Below, piece by piece: positions 55,087 to 64,000 of a stretch of 64,000 nt of DNA. Under the pieces are notes generated by a model. It was not told the origin of the DNA. It ran no database searches and saw nothing but the letters and a program-made list of their open reading frames with translations. Positions within the stretch are counted from its first letter, which is position 1. The number at the start of each line of letters is the position of its first letter. Origin of the DNA: Marine Group III euryarchaeote CG-Bathy1. GTDB lineage: Archaea; Thermoplasmatota; Poseidoniia; MGIII; CG-Epi1. Location: NCBI GenBank assembly GCA_001875425.1, contig MIYU01000016.1, positions 27,843 to 91,842 on the forward strand, in the 5' to 3' direction. The position numbers and the translations under genes are program-made.

Positions 55087-56106
55087 TTATCCAAATAGTG
55101 CCCCTAAACCTGCGGCTGCGTCTTCTTCACTAACTTCCTCTTCTTCCTCTTCATCTTCGGAATCATCTTCCTTAGATTCTGTGGCTTCTTCTGGCGCAGC
55201 TGCTGGTGCAGATTGCGCAGAACCCAACCTATCTCTCAACTCGTCATCTAAACCATCGCCCGCTTGAGAAGCTAGGCCTAACATTGAACCATAGGCCTCT
55301 GCTAGCAATTGTTTGACGGTTGCCGAGTTTGTGATTTTGGCTGATAAGGCTAGTGACAACGAATTTCGCTGTGCCGTAGCTAGGAGTGTATTGATAGTAG
55401 ATGTAGTTGGATATGCTACATTTACTGCTAAATTGAACGCGCCAGATGTTGCTGACTGAATTTGAGAAGTGAATAAATCTAAATCTAAATCTAAGACATC
55501 AGAAAGGTAGAAAGTTTCGCCATCAAAGGCAGCTAAAAGATCCATGCCCATCTCAATTGGATATATCTCTAATTTAGTAAGTGCTGCAGCGACATCTGCA
55601 CTAATCTCTTCACCTTTGTTAACTGCAGTATGTTTCTTTCTGATTACAACTTCACCTTTCTCTATTGCTGCTGGGAAACCTGCTGATTGAAAATCACCGA
55701 CTATAGGTCCTGCTGGGAAACCGGTTGAACCTTTTTCGATTACAATATCTTCATCTGCAGTCTCGCCTCCTTTTGCAGGTCCTTTAGATTTTGATTTTGA
55801 AAGAGTTTGATAAATATTGAAAGGATTTTGCTCTGTTTTTAAAACTGCAATTTGTTTATGTGCCATTAAATCGTTCATTGATTCCAGACCTGGCCGATTA
55901 CTTGAAATAGAAACTACAGCCCTCTTCAATAAAGTGTTACGACTAGATTTTAGATGTATACCAGATTCTCGAAGAGAACTACGCATCTCTAACATCTGTT
56001 TAGCAGGGATGCCACCAATATCAACCAAGCCTACAACTGGTGAAGAGAACGCCTCTTTGAGTTCTTTCATCTCATCCTTCTTCCAAGGTGCGACAACAGC
56101 TTTCAT
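55087..56106 (-). CDS. rpl10: Ribosomal protein L10 (P0)
   Basis: About 339 residues. The rRNA-binding N-terminus ([44 protein letters not shown]) is followed by the archaeal insertion domain (residues about 110-180, [20 protein letters not shown]), helical spine segments that bind L12 dimers, and the acidic tail [19 protein letters not shown] 56106 overlaps the rpl1 stop as ATGA, so the genes are translationally coupled. A longer frame to 56145 lies inside rpl1 and is rejected. Confidence 0.95.
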   Translation of the reverse strand: MKAVVAPWKKDEMKELKEAFSSPVVGLVDIGGIPAKQMLEMRSSLRESGIHLKSSRNTLLKRAVVSISSNRPGLESMNDLMAHKQIAVLKTEQNPFNIYQTLSKSKSKGPAKGGETADEDIVIEKGSTGFPAGPIVGDFQSAGFPAAIEKGEVVIRKKHTAVNKGEEISADVAAALTKLEIYPIEMGMDLLAAFDGETFYLSDVLDLDLDLFTSQIQSATSGAFNLAVNVAYPTTSTINTLLATAQRNSLSLALSAKITNSATVKQLLAEAYGSMLGLASQAGDGLDDELRDRLGSAQSAPAAAPEEATESKEDDSEDEEEEEEVSEEDAAAGLGALFG

Positions 56107-56747
56107 ACTACTCTCACCGCCTTGCCCATAGTTGTTTTGACCCAAACTGAAGCCAAATTCTGATCGCCTCTATCTAAATGTGAAATAACACGTTTGACAA
56201 CCATTTCTAAATTTTCTGCTAGATTGTCATTTGACATTGCATTAGTACCTATAGGAACATGAAATGTACTTTTGTCCTTACTTCTTAATGGAACGATGTT
56301 TTGAAGTCCTGTAACTAATCGGTTTAAATCTGCAGAAGGTGGCACCGGTCTTGGCATTTTACCACGTGGACCTAAAACAACACCTAGAGATTTACCGATA
56401 TCTGCCATCATTGTAGTTTCAGCTAAGAAATAATCGAATTCAGAACTAAATTTTCTAGCTTTACGCTTATCATCTGCTAAATCATCTAAATCTTCAGAAG
56501 ATATTACACGATTAGCGCCTGAACTATTGGCTGCTGAAGCGAATTCGGGACCCCGAGCAAAAACACCGATTTTCATATCCTTACCGCGTCCATTTGGTAA
56601 AGAAATTTCGTCATTTATTCTCTTATTTGGATCATTTAAATCTACACCTTTTAGATTGAAGGCCACATCTACTGATTCGACAAAATTTCGTTTTTTCTCT
56701 CCTGCGAGAGTATCTGTAATAGCCTGTATGAATTTCTCTTCAGTCAT
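56103..56747 (-). CDS. rpl1: Ribosomal protein L1
   Basis: A 214-residue large-subunit protein forming the L1 stalk: VESVDVAFNLKGVDLN, DEISLPNGRGKDMKIGVFARG, the LGPRGKMPRPVPP loop that contacts rRNA and mRNA, and IGTNAMSNDNLAENLEMV. It heads the L1-L10-L12 operon. L11 is not adjacent, unlike many operons. A structured leader just upstream (56756-56787) is a candidate site for feedback repression by L1 itself. Confidence 0.96.
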   Translation of the reverse strand: MTEEKFIQAITDTLAGEKKRNFVESVDVAFNLKGVDLNDPNKRINDEISLPNGRGKDMKIGVFARGPEFASAANSSGANRVISSEDLDDLADDKRKARKFSSEFDYFLAETTMMADIGKSLGVVLGPRGKMPRPVPPSADLNRLVTGLQNIVPLRSKDKSTFHVPIGTNAMSNDNLAENLEMVVKRVISHLDRGDQNLASVWVKTTMGKAVRVV

Positions 56748-56755
56748 TGTTGCAT

Positions 56756-56787
56756 CCGTAGTAAACGGAGCTGCGCTCCTCCTACGG
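56756..56787 (-). promoter_or_regulatory. Candidate L1-binding autoregulatory hairpin in the rpl1 leader
   Basis: In the mRNA sense: CCGUAG, then GA, then GGAGC, loop GCA, GCUCC, then GUUUA, then CUACGG. That is two perfect helices (6 and 5 bp) joined by an asymmetric internal loop of 2 and 5 nt, the architecture of L1 sites in 23S rRNA and in the Methanococcus L1 mRNA. The AGGAGG strand of the loop matches the Methanococcus site as I remember it. The hairpin ends 8 nt before the ATG. The TATA box at 56809-56818 would start the transcript right at its 5' edge. Confidence 0.65.
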
Positions 56788-56808
56788 TACTTCTTCCATA
56801 CTTAGATG

Positions 56809-56818
56809 TATTTAAGGA
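56809..56818 (-). promoter_or_regulatory. TATA box of the L1-L10-L12 operon
   Basis: CCTTAAATAC on the minus strand, centred about 25 nt from 56788, the predicted 5' end of a leader of about 40 nt. Confidence 0.55.
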
Positions 56819-56888
56819 CTTTGCAGAAATAATAGCGAGAAAAATTAACCGCTATTTTATTATACAGGGATTGTGGACGTGGATTCTC

Positions 56889-58037
56889 ATGTCTAAAAAA
56901 GATTATTATGAAATATTAGGTATTGAAAAAACTGCCGATAAGAAAGATGTCAAAAAAGCATATCGAAAATTAGCAAGAAAACATCACCCTGATGCGAATA
57001 GAGAGAATAAGAAAGAGGCGGAAGAACGGTTCAAAGAGATATCTGAAGCTTATGAGATACTTGCAGATGAAGAAAAAAGAAAAAGATATGATCAATTTGG
57101 ACATGAAGGGGTTAATTTTGGATCGGGCGGATTCTCTTGGGATCAATTTACGAAAGCAGGAGATGTTTCAGATATTTTTGAGCAGATGTTTCAAGGTGGG
57201 GGTTTAGGAGATGTATTCTCTCAATTCTTTGGAGGAGGCAGAAGAAGACAGCAAAATAATCGTGGAAATGATTTACGATATGACATGAGTATAAGTTTGG
57301 AAGAAGCCTATCAAGGATTGGAAAAGGAAATAACAGTACCTAGGAAGGATAATTGTTCAGATTGTGATGGATCTGGTGCAAGTGAAGGAGGTACTCTGGA
57401 ACATTGTTCACAATGTGAAGGACAAGGAATGGTAAGAGAAGTGCATAGACGAGGGTTTATGCAAAGTATAACCACGAATGTATGCAATAGATGTGGAGGT
57501 ACTGGAAAAGTTATTGATAAACCGTGCAGTAAATGTAATGGGAATGGAGTAAAAGATAATAGAAGAAAAATAAATGTAGACATACCTGCAGGAGTGGAAG
57601 ACGGACAACACTTGAGACTTAGGAGTCAGGGTGATTCAGGATCTAGAGGTGGACCAAAAGGAGATCTTTTCGTTGTAATAAATGTAAATGAAGATAAACG
57701 ATTTGAAAGACAGGGATCTGAAATAGGTTATAGATTGAAAATTAGTCCGGTAGATGCAGTATTAGGTAAGGCTATCAATGTTCCGACAATATCAGGAGAA
57801 GTTAAGCTGAACATACCTCCTGGAACTCAGCCTAATACCATTTTAAGAATGAAAGGAAGAGGAATGCCTGTTATTGGAAGAAATGATACATTTGGAGACC
57901 AACACGTTGAAATTGAAATTGATATTTCTAAAGCGAGTGGAAAAAAGAAGCAGGTATGGGAAGAATTGAGAAAGATAGAAGAGCAGGAATCTGAATCGTT
58001 TATCAGTAAAGCAAAAAGGAAGTTGAGAGGGGAATAG
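56889..58037 (+). CDS. dnaJ: Chaperone DnaJ (type I Hsp40)
   Basis: A 382-residue protein: J domain with KKAYRKLARKHHPDANRE (HPD), a Gly/Phe-rich linker (FGSGGFSWDQF, FFGGGRRRQ), four zinc motifs CSDCDGSGA, CSQCEGQGM, CNRCGGTGK and CSKCNGNGV, and the C-terminal substrate domains. It stimulates DnaK; dnaK and grpE are not adjacent. ATG 56889 is about 29 nt past a TATA-like TTTTATTATA (56855-56864), better than the in-frame codon at 56871. DnaJ in archaea is an old acquisition from bacteria. Confidence 0.96.
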   Translation: MSKKDYYEILGIEKTADKKDVKKAYRKLARKHHPDANRENKKEAEERFKEISEAYEILADEEKRKRYDQFGHEGVNFGSGGFSWDQFTKAGDVSDIFEQMFQGGGLGDVFSQFFGGGRRRQQNNRGNDLRYDMSISLEEAYQGLEKEITVPRKDNCSDCDGSGASEGGTLEHCSQCEGQGMVREVHRRGFMQSITTNVCNRCGGTGKVIDKPCSKCNGNGVKDNRRKINVDIPAGVEDGQHLRLRSQGDSGSRGGPKGDLFVVINVNEDKRFERQGSEIGYRLKISPVDAVLGKAINVPTISGEVKLNIPPGTQPNTILRMKGRGMPVIGRNDTFGDQHVEIEIDISKASGKKKQVWEELRKIEEQESESFISKAKRKLRGE

Positions 58038-58046
58038 AAACGGAAA

Positions 58047-58123
58047 TGGTGGACCCGTCGGGATTTGAACCCGAGGCCTCCTGCTTGCAAAGCAGGCGAT
58101 CTTCCAGGCTGATCTACGGGCCC
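58047..58123 (-). tRNA. trnA-TGC: tRNA-Ala (anticodon TGC)
   Basis: Acceptor GGGCCCG (58123-58117) pairs with CGGGTCC (58057-58051), including the G3-U70 wobble that specifies alanine; discriminator A at 58050 and CCA encoded at 58049-58047. The anticodon stem CCTGC/GCAGG holds loop TTGCAAA with TGC. The T arm contains GGTTCAAATCC. No intron. Confidence 0.97.
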
Positions 58124-58165
58124 TCTTAGATAGTTTAAGAAGAGGGGGGCAAAAAAGACTGACTA

Positions 58166-59176
58166 CTATTCTAGACTATGATTTCCAGAGATATCTAAAC
58201 AGCATTGACAGAAGGCGACTGAATGATTTGGACTTATCTCTTTGAATGTCGGAGGTTCTGATTTACAATGTGTACAATGTGCTGTATTTGAACGGGTTCT
58301 AAAAGTACAACCAGATGGTGGATCGATAGGAGAAGGGACATCTCCTTCAAGGACGATTCTGTTTGTTTTTTTATTTGGATCGAAACTAGGTATAGCAGAG
58401 ACTAAGGCCTGTGTGTACGGATGTTTTGGATTAGAAAAAATATCAGCAGAATCTGCCTCTTCGACAAGTTTTCCTAAATACATTACAGCAACTCGATCAC
58501 ACATGTATCGAATTACAGAAAGATCGTGAGAAATGAAAATATAAGTGAGGTTCAAACGCTCTTGTAAATCATTTAAGAGATTCAAAATTTGAGCTTGTAC
58601 AGAAACATCCAGTGCAGATGTTGGTTCATCGAGAAAGAGAATTTTGGGCTCTAAAGAAAGAGCGCGAGCTATCACTATACGTTGCCGTTGTCCTCCAGAA
58701 AATTGATGTGGAAAGCGATAAAGATGTTCAGGTTTTAGACCTACCATTTCTAACAGTTCCAATGCTCTTTGTCGAAGGCCTTGTTTTTTTCCATGGATAA
58801 TGAGTGGTTCTGTAATAATATCTTTGATTAACATTCGAGGATTTAATGCCCCCATTGGATCTTGAAAAACTACCCCTAATTGCCTTCTATACTTACGTAA
58901 CTCTGGAGCAGATAAATCCTCTAAACGATTAGAGTTTAATCCTTCAGATATCTCTTTACCTAATTCTACTGTTCCTGAAGTTGGCGGAACTAGCCCGAGT
59001 AACGTGCGCATTAAGGTTGTTTTTCCACAGCCACTTTCACCAACTATTCCAAACGTTTTTCCCTCTGGAATAACAACATCAATTCCATCCACTGCTTTAA
59101 CTAGAGCTTCAGTTTTTCCAACAAAATTTTTGATTGGGAAGTGTTTGGAAAGAGAAGTTGTGCTGATTATGCTCAA
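58166..59176 (-). CDS. dppF: Peptide ABC importer ATPase (DppF/OppF)
   Basis: A 336-residue ATPase: Walker A GIVGESGCGKTTLMRTLLG, signature QFSGGQRQRIVIARAL, Walker B ILFLDEPTSALDVSVQAQ, H-loop FISHDLSVIRYMCDR, and the oligopeptide-type C-terminal region with Cys-rich SGCTFRTRSNTAHC and THC. It works with DppD and the fused permease. It is the last gene of the importer operon; its start overlaps the dppD stop by 4 nt. Confidence 0.95.
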   Translation of the reverse strand: MSIISTTSLSKHFPIKNFVGKTEALVKAVDGIDVVIPEGKTFGIVGESGCGKTTLMRTLLGLVPPTSGTVELGKEISEGLNSNRLEDLSAPELRKYRRQLGVVFQDPMGALNPRMLIKDIITEPLIIHGKKQGLRQRALELLEMVGLKPEHLYRFPHQFSGGQRQRIVIARALSLEPKILFLDEPTSALDVSVQAQILNLLNDLQERLNLTYIFISHDLSVIRYMCDRVAVMYLGKLVEEADSADIFSNPKHPYTQALVSAIPSFDPNKKTNRIVLEGDVPSPIDPPSGCTFRTRSNTAHCTHCKSEPPTFKEISPNHSVAFCQCCLDISGNHSLE

Positions 59177-60033
59177 TCCTCACCTCCTTTTGTAACGTCT
59201 GGAACTTTCAATCGACCTTTATTTTCAGAAGGAAGAGCAGCAATCAAACCTTGCGTATAGGGGTCTTTTGGTTTTGTAAGGATATCAGATACATTTCCCT
59301 GCTCTACGATGTTACCATTGTACATTACTGCTACACGTTGACACATTTCTGAAATAACACCCAAATCATGTGTAATCAATAAAACAGACATGTCTAAATT
59401 CGTATTAATGTCTCTAATTAATTGTAGTATCTGGGCTTGAATTGTAACATCTAAAGCTGTCGTTGGTTCATCGGCAATCAATAGCTTTGGTTTACCAGCT
59501 AAAGCCATTGCAATCATGGCTCGTTGTTGCATTCCCCCACTCAATTCATGAGGATAGGAATGGATTACCTGTTCAGGATCTGGCATTTTTACCTGCCTCA
59601 ATGATTCTATGGAAAGGTGAATTGTAGCTTCTTTCTCTAAAATATTATTACCACTCATGGCTGCTTTAATTTCAGCTTCTTGATGTAAAGCAATTACTTC
59701 GGCGATTTGTTCCCCGACGCGCATGACAGGATTTAATGCTGAAAGTGGATCCTGAAAAATCATTGCAATCTCCCCGCCTCGTATTTCTCGTAAACGTTTT
59801 TCAGGTGCATTGAGTAATTCTTCACCTTCCAAAAGAACGCTTCCTTCTTCTACTTTAGCTGTAGATGGTAAAAGATGTAGAATTGAATAACAAGTAACAG
59901 ATTTACCACAACCTGTTTCACCAACTAAACCGAAAATTTCCCCTTTATCTACTTTGAATGAAACACCATTAAGAGCATTGACAACTCCATCATATGTGTA
60001 AAAACGCATGACTAAATCTTTGACTTCTAACAT
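59173..60033 (-). CDS. dppD: Peptide ABC importer ATPase (DppD/OppD)
   Basis: A 286-residue ATPase: Walker A GLVGETGCGKSVTCYSIL, signature ELSGGMQQRAMIAMAL, Walker B LLIADEPTTALDVTIQAQ, H-loop LITHDLGVISEMCQR. The family's C-terminal oligo-HPY extension is nearly absent, so the protein is somewhat short. Its ATG overlaps the permease stop by 1 nt. Confidence 0.95.
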   Translation of the reverse strand: MLEVKDLVMRFYTYDGVVNALNGVSFKVDKGEIFGLVGETGCGKSVTCYSILHLLPSTAKVEEGSVLLEGEELLNAPEKRLREIRGGEIAMIFQDPLSALNPVMRVGEQIAEVIALHQEAEIKAAMSGNNILEKEATIHLSIESLRQVKMPDPEQVIHSYPHELSGGMQQRAMIAMALAGKPKLLIADEPTTALDVTIQAQILQLIRDINTNLDMSVLLITHDLGVISEMCQRVAVMYNGNIVEQGNVSDILTKPKDPYTQGLIAALPSENKGRLKVPDVTKGGED

Positions 60034-62306
60034 TAATCCCTCTTCCTCGGATCGAGTATATCTCTAAGGCCATCTCCAAAAAGGTAGAAGGCGAGCGCCC
60101 AGAATGAAATTGCCAAACCTGGGAAAAAGAAAGCCCACCAATAACCGTCAGTTAGATGTGATTGACCGAATCCCACGAGTAAACCCCATTCAGCTAAATC
60201 TGGTGTTCCTCCAAATCCTAAGAAACCTAGGCCGGCAAAAACGAGTACGACACTTCCAATATCTAGAGTTGCAGATATGATGACTGGAGTCATACAATTA
60301 GGGAGGACGTGTTTGAAGATTATACGAAAATCCGAAGCTCCAGCAGCTTTCGCAGCTTCAACATAAGGTAAATTTCGAACCGTGAGAGCTTGGCCTCTAA
60401 CAATCCTAGTAAAACCGGGCCACCAAACGACAATTAATGCATACATCAAATGCTCTAATGAAGGAGTATTGAGTACAGCCACCACTGCCAATGCTAGAAC
60501 TAGTCCTGGAATGGCCAAAAAGACGTCTGTAACTCTCATTATGACTTCATCGACACGGCCGCCGTAATAACCAGAAATTACTCCTAAAGTAACAGCAATT
60601 AAGGTTCCGAGTGAAACTACGATAAAGCCTACTTTAATGGCTATTTGAGTACCCCAAACAAGACCGTAATAGATATCGTATCCTGCGTTGGTTGAACCTA
60701 AAATATAACCATTTTCACCAGGAGCTTGTAAATCAAAATTATATTCGAAATGTTCTTCCATCCGATGTGGATCTCTTTGGCCCTCTTCTGGAGGGGCTAG
60801 GAATGGAGCGAAAATTGCAACTAAGAAAATTGTGAATATCATACACAAACCGATTAAGGCGAGAGGATTCTTTTTGAGTTGGTATGCAGCTCTCTTAAAT
60901 TCATCCAACCTAGGATTTAATTCTGCTTTGAAATCATTCATTGAAAAGGACAAATCTAATTTTCTTAAATCGTTGAGATACAGAACTAATGCAGTGCCCA
61001 ATAATAATAACCCGAGAGGATACATGAAAGATGAGCGGTCAACGCCGCGTACAAACCATTCTAAAACTAAAAAGAGAACACCCAAATAGAATGAAGCGTT
61101 CATAACGGCCGGTGGTTCAAAATCATCACTTGTAATGTATTTGAATAAGGCGTAAATCAATAATAAAGAAGCGACAATCAGAACGATTCCACCTATGGTC
61201 AAACCTAAATCGACACTGAGCCAAGTGAAGAACAGCATAGTAACAGACAATATGACAACAATCCATTCTATTGGGCCTGGATATCCAGATAATTCGATTC
61301 GTGGATCTAAATATGCATACAAGATATCCACTACTAAATTAGCGATAATGGTCAAAATACCTGAAAATAAAGTTAATCCTAGAATTGCAGCAGTATCTAA
61401 ATTTCTCATCGCTGCAACTGCCCACTGACCTAATCCTGGCCATTGCCAAATTGTTTCTGTAAGAACAGAACCGTTAAGGAGTCCTGCAAACCCCATTCCC
61501 AGAATAGTTACAGTTGGAATAAGGGCATTTCTAGCAGCATGATCATATACGACTTTTCGATTTGAAAGGCCTTTTGCCTTAGCAGTTCTAACAAAATCTT
61601 GATCCAATACATCTAACATACTCCCTCTCATAAAACGCAAAAGACCTGCTAAAGATGCGAAAGTTAAAGTGAATGCAGGAAGAATGAGATGGCTTAAGGC
61701 GTCCCAGAAATGAACTGGTGAGAAATTCAATATAGAATCTAAAATGGCAGAACCTGTGTATTGCTCAATTGGACTTTCGATATCCCATAAATAATAATCT
61801 ATTCTTTGACCTAAAGGTAACAAGTCCATCTTGTAAGCGACCCCATATTTCAAAAGTAAGGCTAGCCAAAAAAGTGGTACGGCAGAACCTATAAGTGAGA
61901 AAAAACGGAGAGCGTGATCTTGCCATTTATTGTGTTTTGTAGAAGCAAAAATTCCTAAAGGAATAGAGAAAATTACAGCTAGCATGAATGCTATCAGCGA
62001 TAACTCTAACGTAGCCATGAATTTTATTTGAATGGCCTCTGAAACGGGCAGATTAGCCTGCTTTGAATATCCCAAATCACCATGTAACAACGAATTTAGA
62101 TATGAAACATACCGTTCATGCATTGGTGCATCGAGATTATGTTTCTCACGGAGTGCGTCCAACTGTTCTGGTGTAGTTTTTTCTGTTGCATACAGGGCGA
62201 CCGGATCGCCCATCATTTGCGATAAACTGAATGTGATTATCGTTACCCCAAGTAAAACTGGGATTGTCAACAACAATCTACGCAGGATATACTGCCAAAG
62301 CTTCAC
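60033..62306 (-). CDS. Fused peptide ABC permease (DppB-DppC in one chain)
   Basis: A 757-residue protein that joins both permeases of a Dpp/Opp importer. Residues 1-330 are DppB-like (YILRRLLLTIPVLLGVTIITF start; EAA-type loop DFVRTAKAKGLSNRKVVYDH). About 340-435 is a linker with several extra hydrophobic segments. Residues 450-757 are DppC-like (LKKNPLALIGLCMIFTIFLVA start; EAA loop YVEAAKAAGASDFRIIFKH; ending FYLFGDGLRDILDPRKRD). In most genomes these are two genes of about 310 and 300 residues. The frame is unbroken, so fusion is real in this sequence. Confidence 0.93.
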   Translation of the reverse strand: MKLWQYILRRLLLTIPVLLGVTIITFSLSQMMGDPVALYATEKTTPEQLDALREKHNLDAPMHERYVSYLNSLLHGDLGYSKQANLPVSEAIQIKFMATLELSLIAFMLAVIFSIPLGIFASTKHNKWQDHALRFFSLIGSAVPLFWLALLLKYGVAYKMDLLPLGQRIDYYLWDIESPIEQYTGSAILDSILNFSPVHFWDALSHLILPAFTLTFASLAGLLRFMRGSMLDVLDQDFVRTAKAKGLSNRKVVYDHAARNALIPTVTILGMGFAGLLNGSVLTETIWQWPGLGQWAVAAMRNLDTAAILGLTLFSGILTIIANLVVDILYAYLDPRIELSGYPGPIEWIVVILSVTMLFFTWLSVDLGLTIGGIVLIVASLLLIYALFKYITSDDFEPPAVMNASFYLGVLFLVLEWFVRGVDRSSFMYPLGLLLLGTALVLYLNDLRKLDLSFSMNDFKAELNPRLDEFKRAAYQLKKNPLALIGLCMIFTIFLVAIFAPFLAPPEEGQRDPHRMEEHFEYNFDLQAPGENGYILGSTNAGYDIYYGLVWGTQIAIKVGFIVVSLGTLIAVTLGVISGYYGGRVDEVIMRVTDVFLAIPGLVLALAVVAVLNTPSLEHLMYALIVVWWPGFTRIVRGQALTVRNLPYVEAAKAAGASDFRIIFKHVLPNCMTPVIISATLDIGSVVLVFAGLGFLGFGGTPDLAEWGLLVGFGQSHLTDGYWWAFFFPGLAISFWALAFYLFGDGLRDILDPRKRD

Positions 62307-62338
62307 ACAAACCCAACTACTGGGGGCTTAAATGTTAA

Positions 62339-64000
62339 TCATTCCTTCCAAATGGAATAATAATAGAGACCATGCATTGGATTAGAGTACAGGCCCTTTA
62401 CCCATTCTTGAACGAAACTTAGACCTGTCCACTGAGCGAGCCAAATATTTGCTGGGTCATCGTGTTCTAATTCTGCAACTTGTCTGTATAAATCCAATCT
62501 GACATTAGGATCAGTCTCGCTAGCAGCTTGATCGATAAGAGCATCTATTTCTGAATTATTATAATGTGTGTAATAATGCGGATAATGCCCTTCACTGTGT
62601 AAAAATGGATGAGCGTAGTTGTGAGGATCTGCATAATCGGGACCCCAACCAAGAACGAAGAATGGAATTGAACCTTCTATCAATTTATCTAAGAAATCCG
62701 GCCATTCCAAACCTTGAACAGTTATTTCGAAATTAGGAGATAAATCCTCTATAGCATCCTCTAATAATAACATTGAATTCTTTCGAACGTCATTTCCTAA
62801 ATTGTAATAGACTGTTAATTCGAAACCTGAATCATACAGACCCGCTTCCTGGAAATAATATTCTGTTTGAGCTGTGTCGAAAGTAAATTGAGTGTTGGTG
62901 CCTTCATAATAGCCGACCATTCCTAAAGGAATAGGGCCTGTTGGTCTAAAGGCAGTATTATCAGTTACATCCTCTATGAAACTGTCATAATTGAAAGCGT
63001 GACAGAAGCCTTTGCGAATGTTGACATCTTCAAAGAAATCGGAGCGAGGTTCACCGCCGATAGTAGCTGCCGGATTACCGTCTTCCAATGCAATATCGAA
63101 ATTGAAACTAGCAAAAGTCATACTAAATGAAGGCAGCCCTTCTCTAGTTACTATTCCGGGCTGACCATCAACTTTACTTCTGTGAGCCGGTTCTACATAA
63201 ACAGCATCAGCATCACCAGAAAGAAGTTCTAAAATTCTCGATTCTTGGTCATTATTCTTTTTGATATAGACTGTTGAAATATGTTTACCATCCCAGCCAC
63301 CCCAATATTCATCGAATTTTTGTAAAAGAACGTAAGTGTCTGGAACCCATTTCATGAAACGGTATGGACCGGTTCCATACGCATCCTTCTCAAAGAAATC
63401 ACATTCTACTGCGTACGTTGGATTACCGCAACCGTTTGATTCAGCATATTGTTGAGAAACAACGGCCCCAACACTATAAGCTAAAATGGAAATAAATCTA
63501 GGGGCAGATTCCATCAAAGTAAATTTGATTTGATGATTTCCTAGTACTTCAATACCAGTAGTGTTCAATAATTCAGATAACATCCAAGCCGGACCGCCGG
63601 GCATATCCATCTCTAAAACGCGCTTGAATGAAAATTCTACATCATAAGCATCTAATGTATCAGTTTGACAACCTGATAGAGTTGCTTTATCATTGCAAAG
63701 TGGGTGGAAACTAACGCCTTGTCTGATATTGAATGTGTATTCTAAACCATCATCAGATATCAAGCCGTTGAAGGCTGTTGGAACTGCAGTAGCAAGCATC
63801 GGTTTGAATACGTCAGCTTGATCTCTGTCATACCAAATTAATGTCTCGTATGTGTTTGTGATAATTGAACCACTGGCAGAATCATAAGCATTAGCCGGAT
63901 CTAGAGTAACCGGATCTCCTATTGAGGTGACTGTGTATGTATCTGGTCTGTTAACGTAACCACTAGATTGTTCCTCTGGAAGAACACGAATAGTACGTAC
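62339..64000 (-). CDS. Peptide-binding protein of the ABC importer (SBP family 5, N-terminus beyond right edge)
   Basis: At least 553 residues; the frame is open to base 64000. Family 5 features: TSIGDPVTLDPANAYDS, NTYETLIWYDRD, the LEYTFNIRQGVSFHP block (the family signature of YTF.L..GV.FHDG), and FVLGWGPDYADPHNYAHPFLH. It captures peptides outside the cell and delivers them to the fused permease 32 nt downstream. The signal peptide lies outside the window. An internal ATG at 63799 is not the true start. Confidence 0.93.
   Translation of the reverse strand, partial: VRTIRVLPEEQSSGYVNRPDTYTVTSIGDPVTLDPANAYDSASGSIITNTYETLIWYDRDQADVFKPMLATAVPTAFNGLISDDGLEYTFNIRQGVSFHPLCNDKATLSGCQTDTLDAYDVEFSFKRVLEMDMPGGPAWMLSELLNTTGIEVLGNHQIKFTLMESAPRFISILAYSVGAVVSQQYAESNGCGNPTYAVECDFFEKDAYGTGPYRFMKWVPDTYVLLQKFDEYWGGWDGKHISTVYIKKNNDQESRILELLSGDADAVYVEPAHRSKVDGQPGIVTREGLPSFSMTFASFNFDIALEDGNPAATIGGEPRSDFFEDVNIRKGFCHAFNYDSFIEDVTDNTAFRPTGPIPLGMVGYYEGTNTQFTFDTAQTEYYFQEAGLYDSGFELTVYYNLGNDVRKNSMLLLEDAIEDLSPNFEITVQGLEWPDFLDKLIEGSIPFFVLGWGPDYADPHNYAHPFLHSEGHYPHYYTHYNNSEIDALIDQAASETDPNVRLDLYRQVAELEHDDPANIWLAQWTGLSFVQEWVKGLYSNPMHGLYYYSIWKE

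Noticed and set aside
63797..63799. ATG at 63799 as the start of the peptide-binding protein
   Set aside because: The frame stays open to the window edge and the upstream residues (TLDPANAYDS, NTYETLIWYDRD) are conserved family blocks.

Overview
The window is about 64 kb of a compact, AT-rich archaeal chromosome. Archaeal markers are sn-glycerol-1-phosphate dehydrogenase (ether lipids), family B DNA polymerase, MCM, primase large subunit, RFC small subunit, exosome Csl4, ribosomal eS1, L1, L10 (P0) and L12 (P1), an RNase P RNA, and TATA-box promoters about 25 nt ahead of start codons. Giant calcium-repeat surface proteins, long-type FKBP, a DUF6015-like protein, a Ras-like GTPase, and an aerobic heterotrophic gene set (acyl-CoA dehydrogenase, methylmalonyl-CoA mutase, acetoacetyl-CoA synthetase, peptide importer) suggest a planktonic marine Thermoplasmatota lineage (Marine Group II or III). 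That placement is inference; no 16S gene is present.

Layout. 1-9.1 kb: two giant secreted proteins with thrombospondin type 3 calcium repeats; the first also has a transglutaminase-like core and runs off the left edge. 9.1-17 kb: M24 peptidase, CDIN1-like TPD nuclease, DUF302 protein, E1-rhodanese protein, the Lhr helicase/metallophosphoesterase pair, presenilin-like protease, tRNA-Gly. 17-24.8 kb: flavin reductase, a ribbon-helix-helix protein with candidate operators, PolB, HD phosphohydrolase, PriL. 24.8-28.3 kb: an overlapping three-gene ABC-2 transporter/lamin-tail operon. 28.3-36.2 kb: acyl-CoA dehydrogenase, RFC small subunit, Pgk, tRNA-Thr, FKBP, G1P dehydrogenase, a CADD-like di-metal oxidase, eS1 with a SAP tail. 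36.2-45.2 kb: a tiny leaderless ORF coupled to an SLC13 transporter, CysS, Fpg, a Ras-like GTPase, then MCM-METTL5-like-Csl4-PKD protein. 45.2-53.5 kb: methylmalonyl-CoA mutase, RNase P RNA, LysE exporter, Asp-box propeller, formimidoyltransferase-cyclodeaminase, acetoacetyl-CoA synthetase. 53.6-58.1 kb: the L1-L10-L12 operon with a candidate L1 autoregulatory hairpin, DnaJ, tRNA-Ala. 58.2-64 kb: a Dpp/Opp peptide importer in which the two permeases are fused; its binding protein runs off the right edge.

Working together. Replication and repair genes (PolB, PriL, RFC, MCM, Lhr, Fpg) are scattered rather than clustered. Secreted calcium-binding proteins, a peptide importer, a peptidase and acyl-CoA enzymes fit growth on protein and lipid debris. 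The CADD-like enzyme, a possible source of p-aminobenzoate, is notable beside a folate-dependent histidine-degradation enzyme. There is no non-coding stretch over 300 bases apart from the RNase P RNA gene itself. Many divergent gene pairs share one near-palindromic TATA box spaced so that both transcripts would be nearly leaderless; I used this to choose several start codons. I saw no CRISPR array, insertion sequence, prophage or intein.
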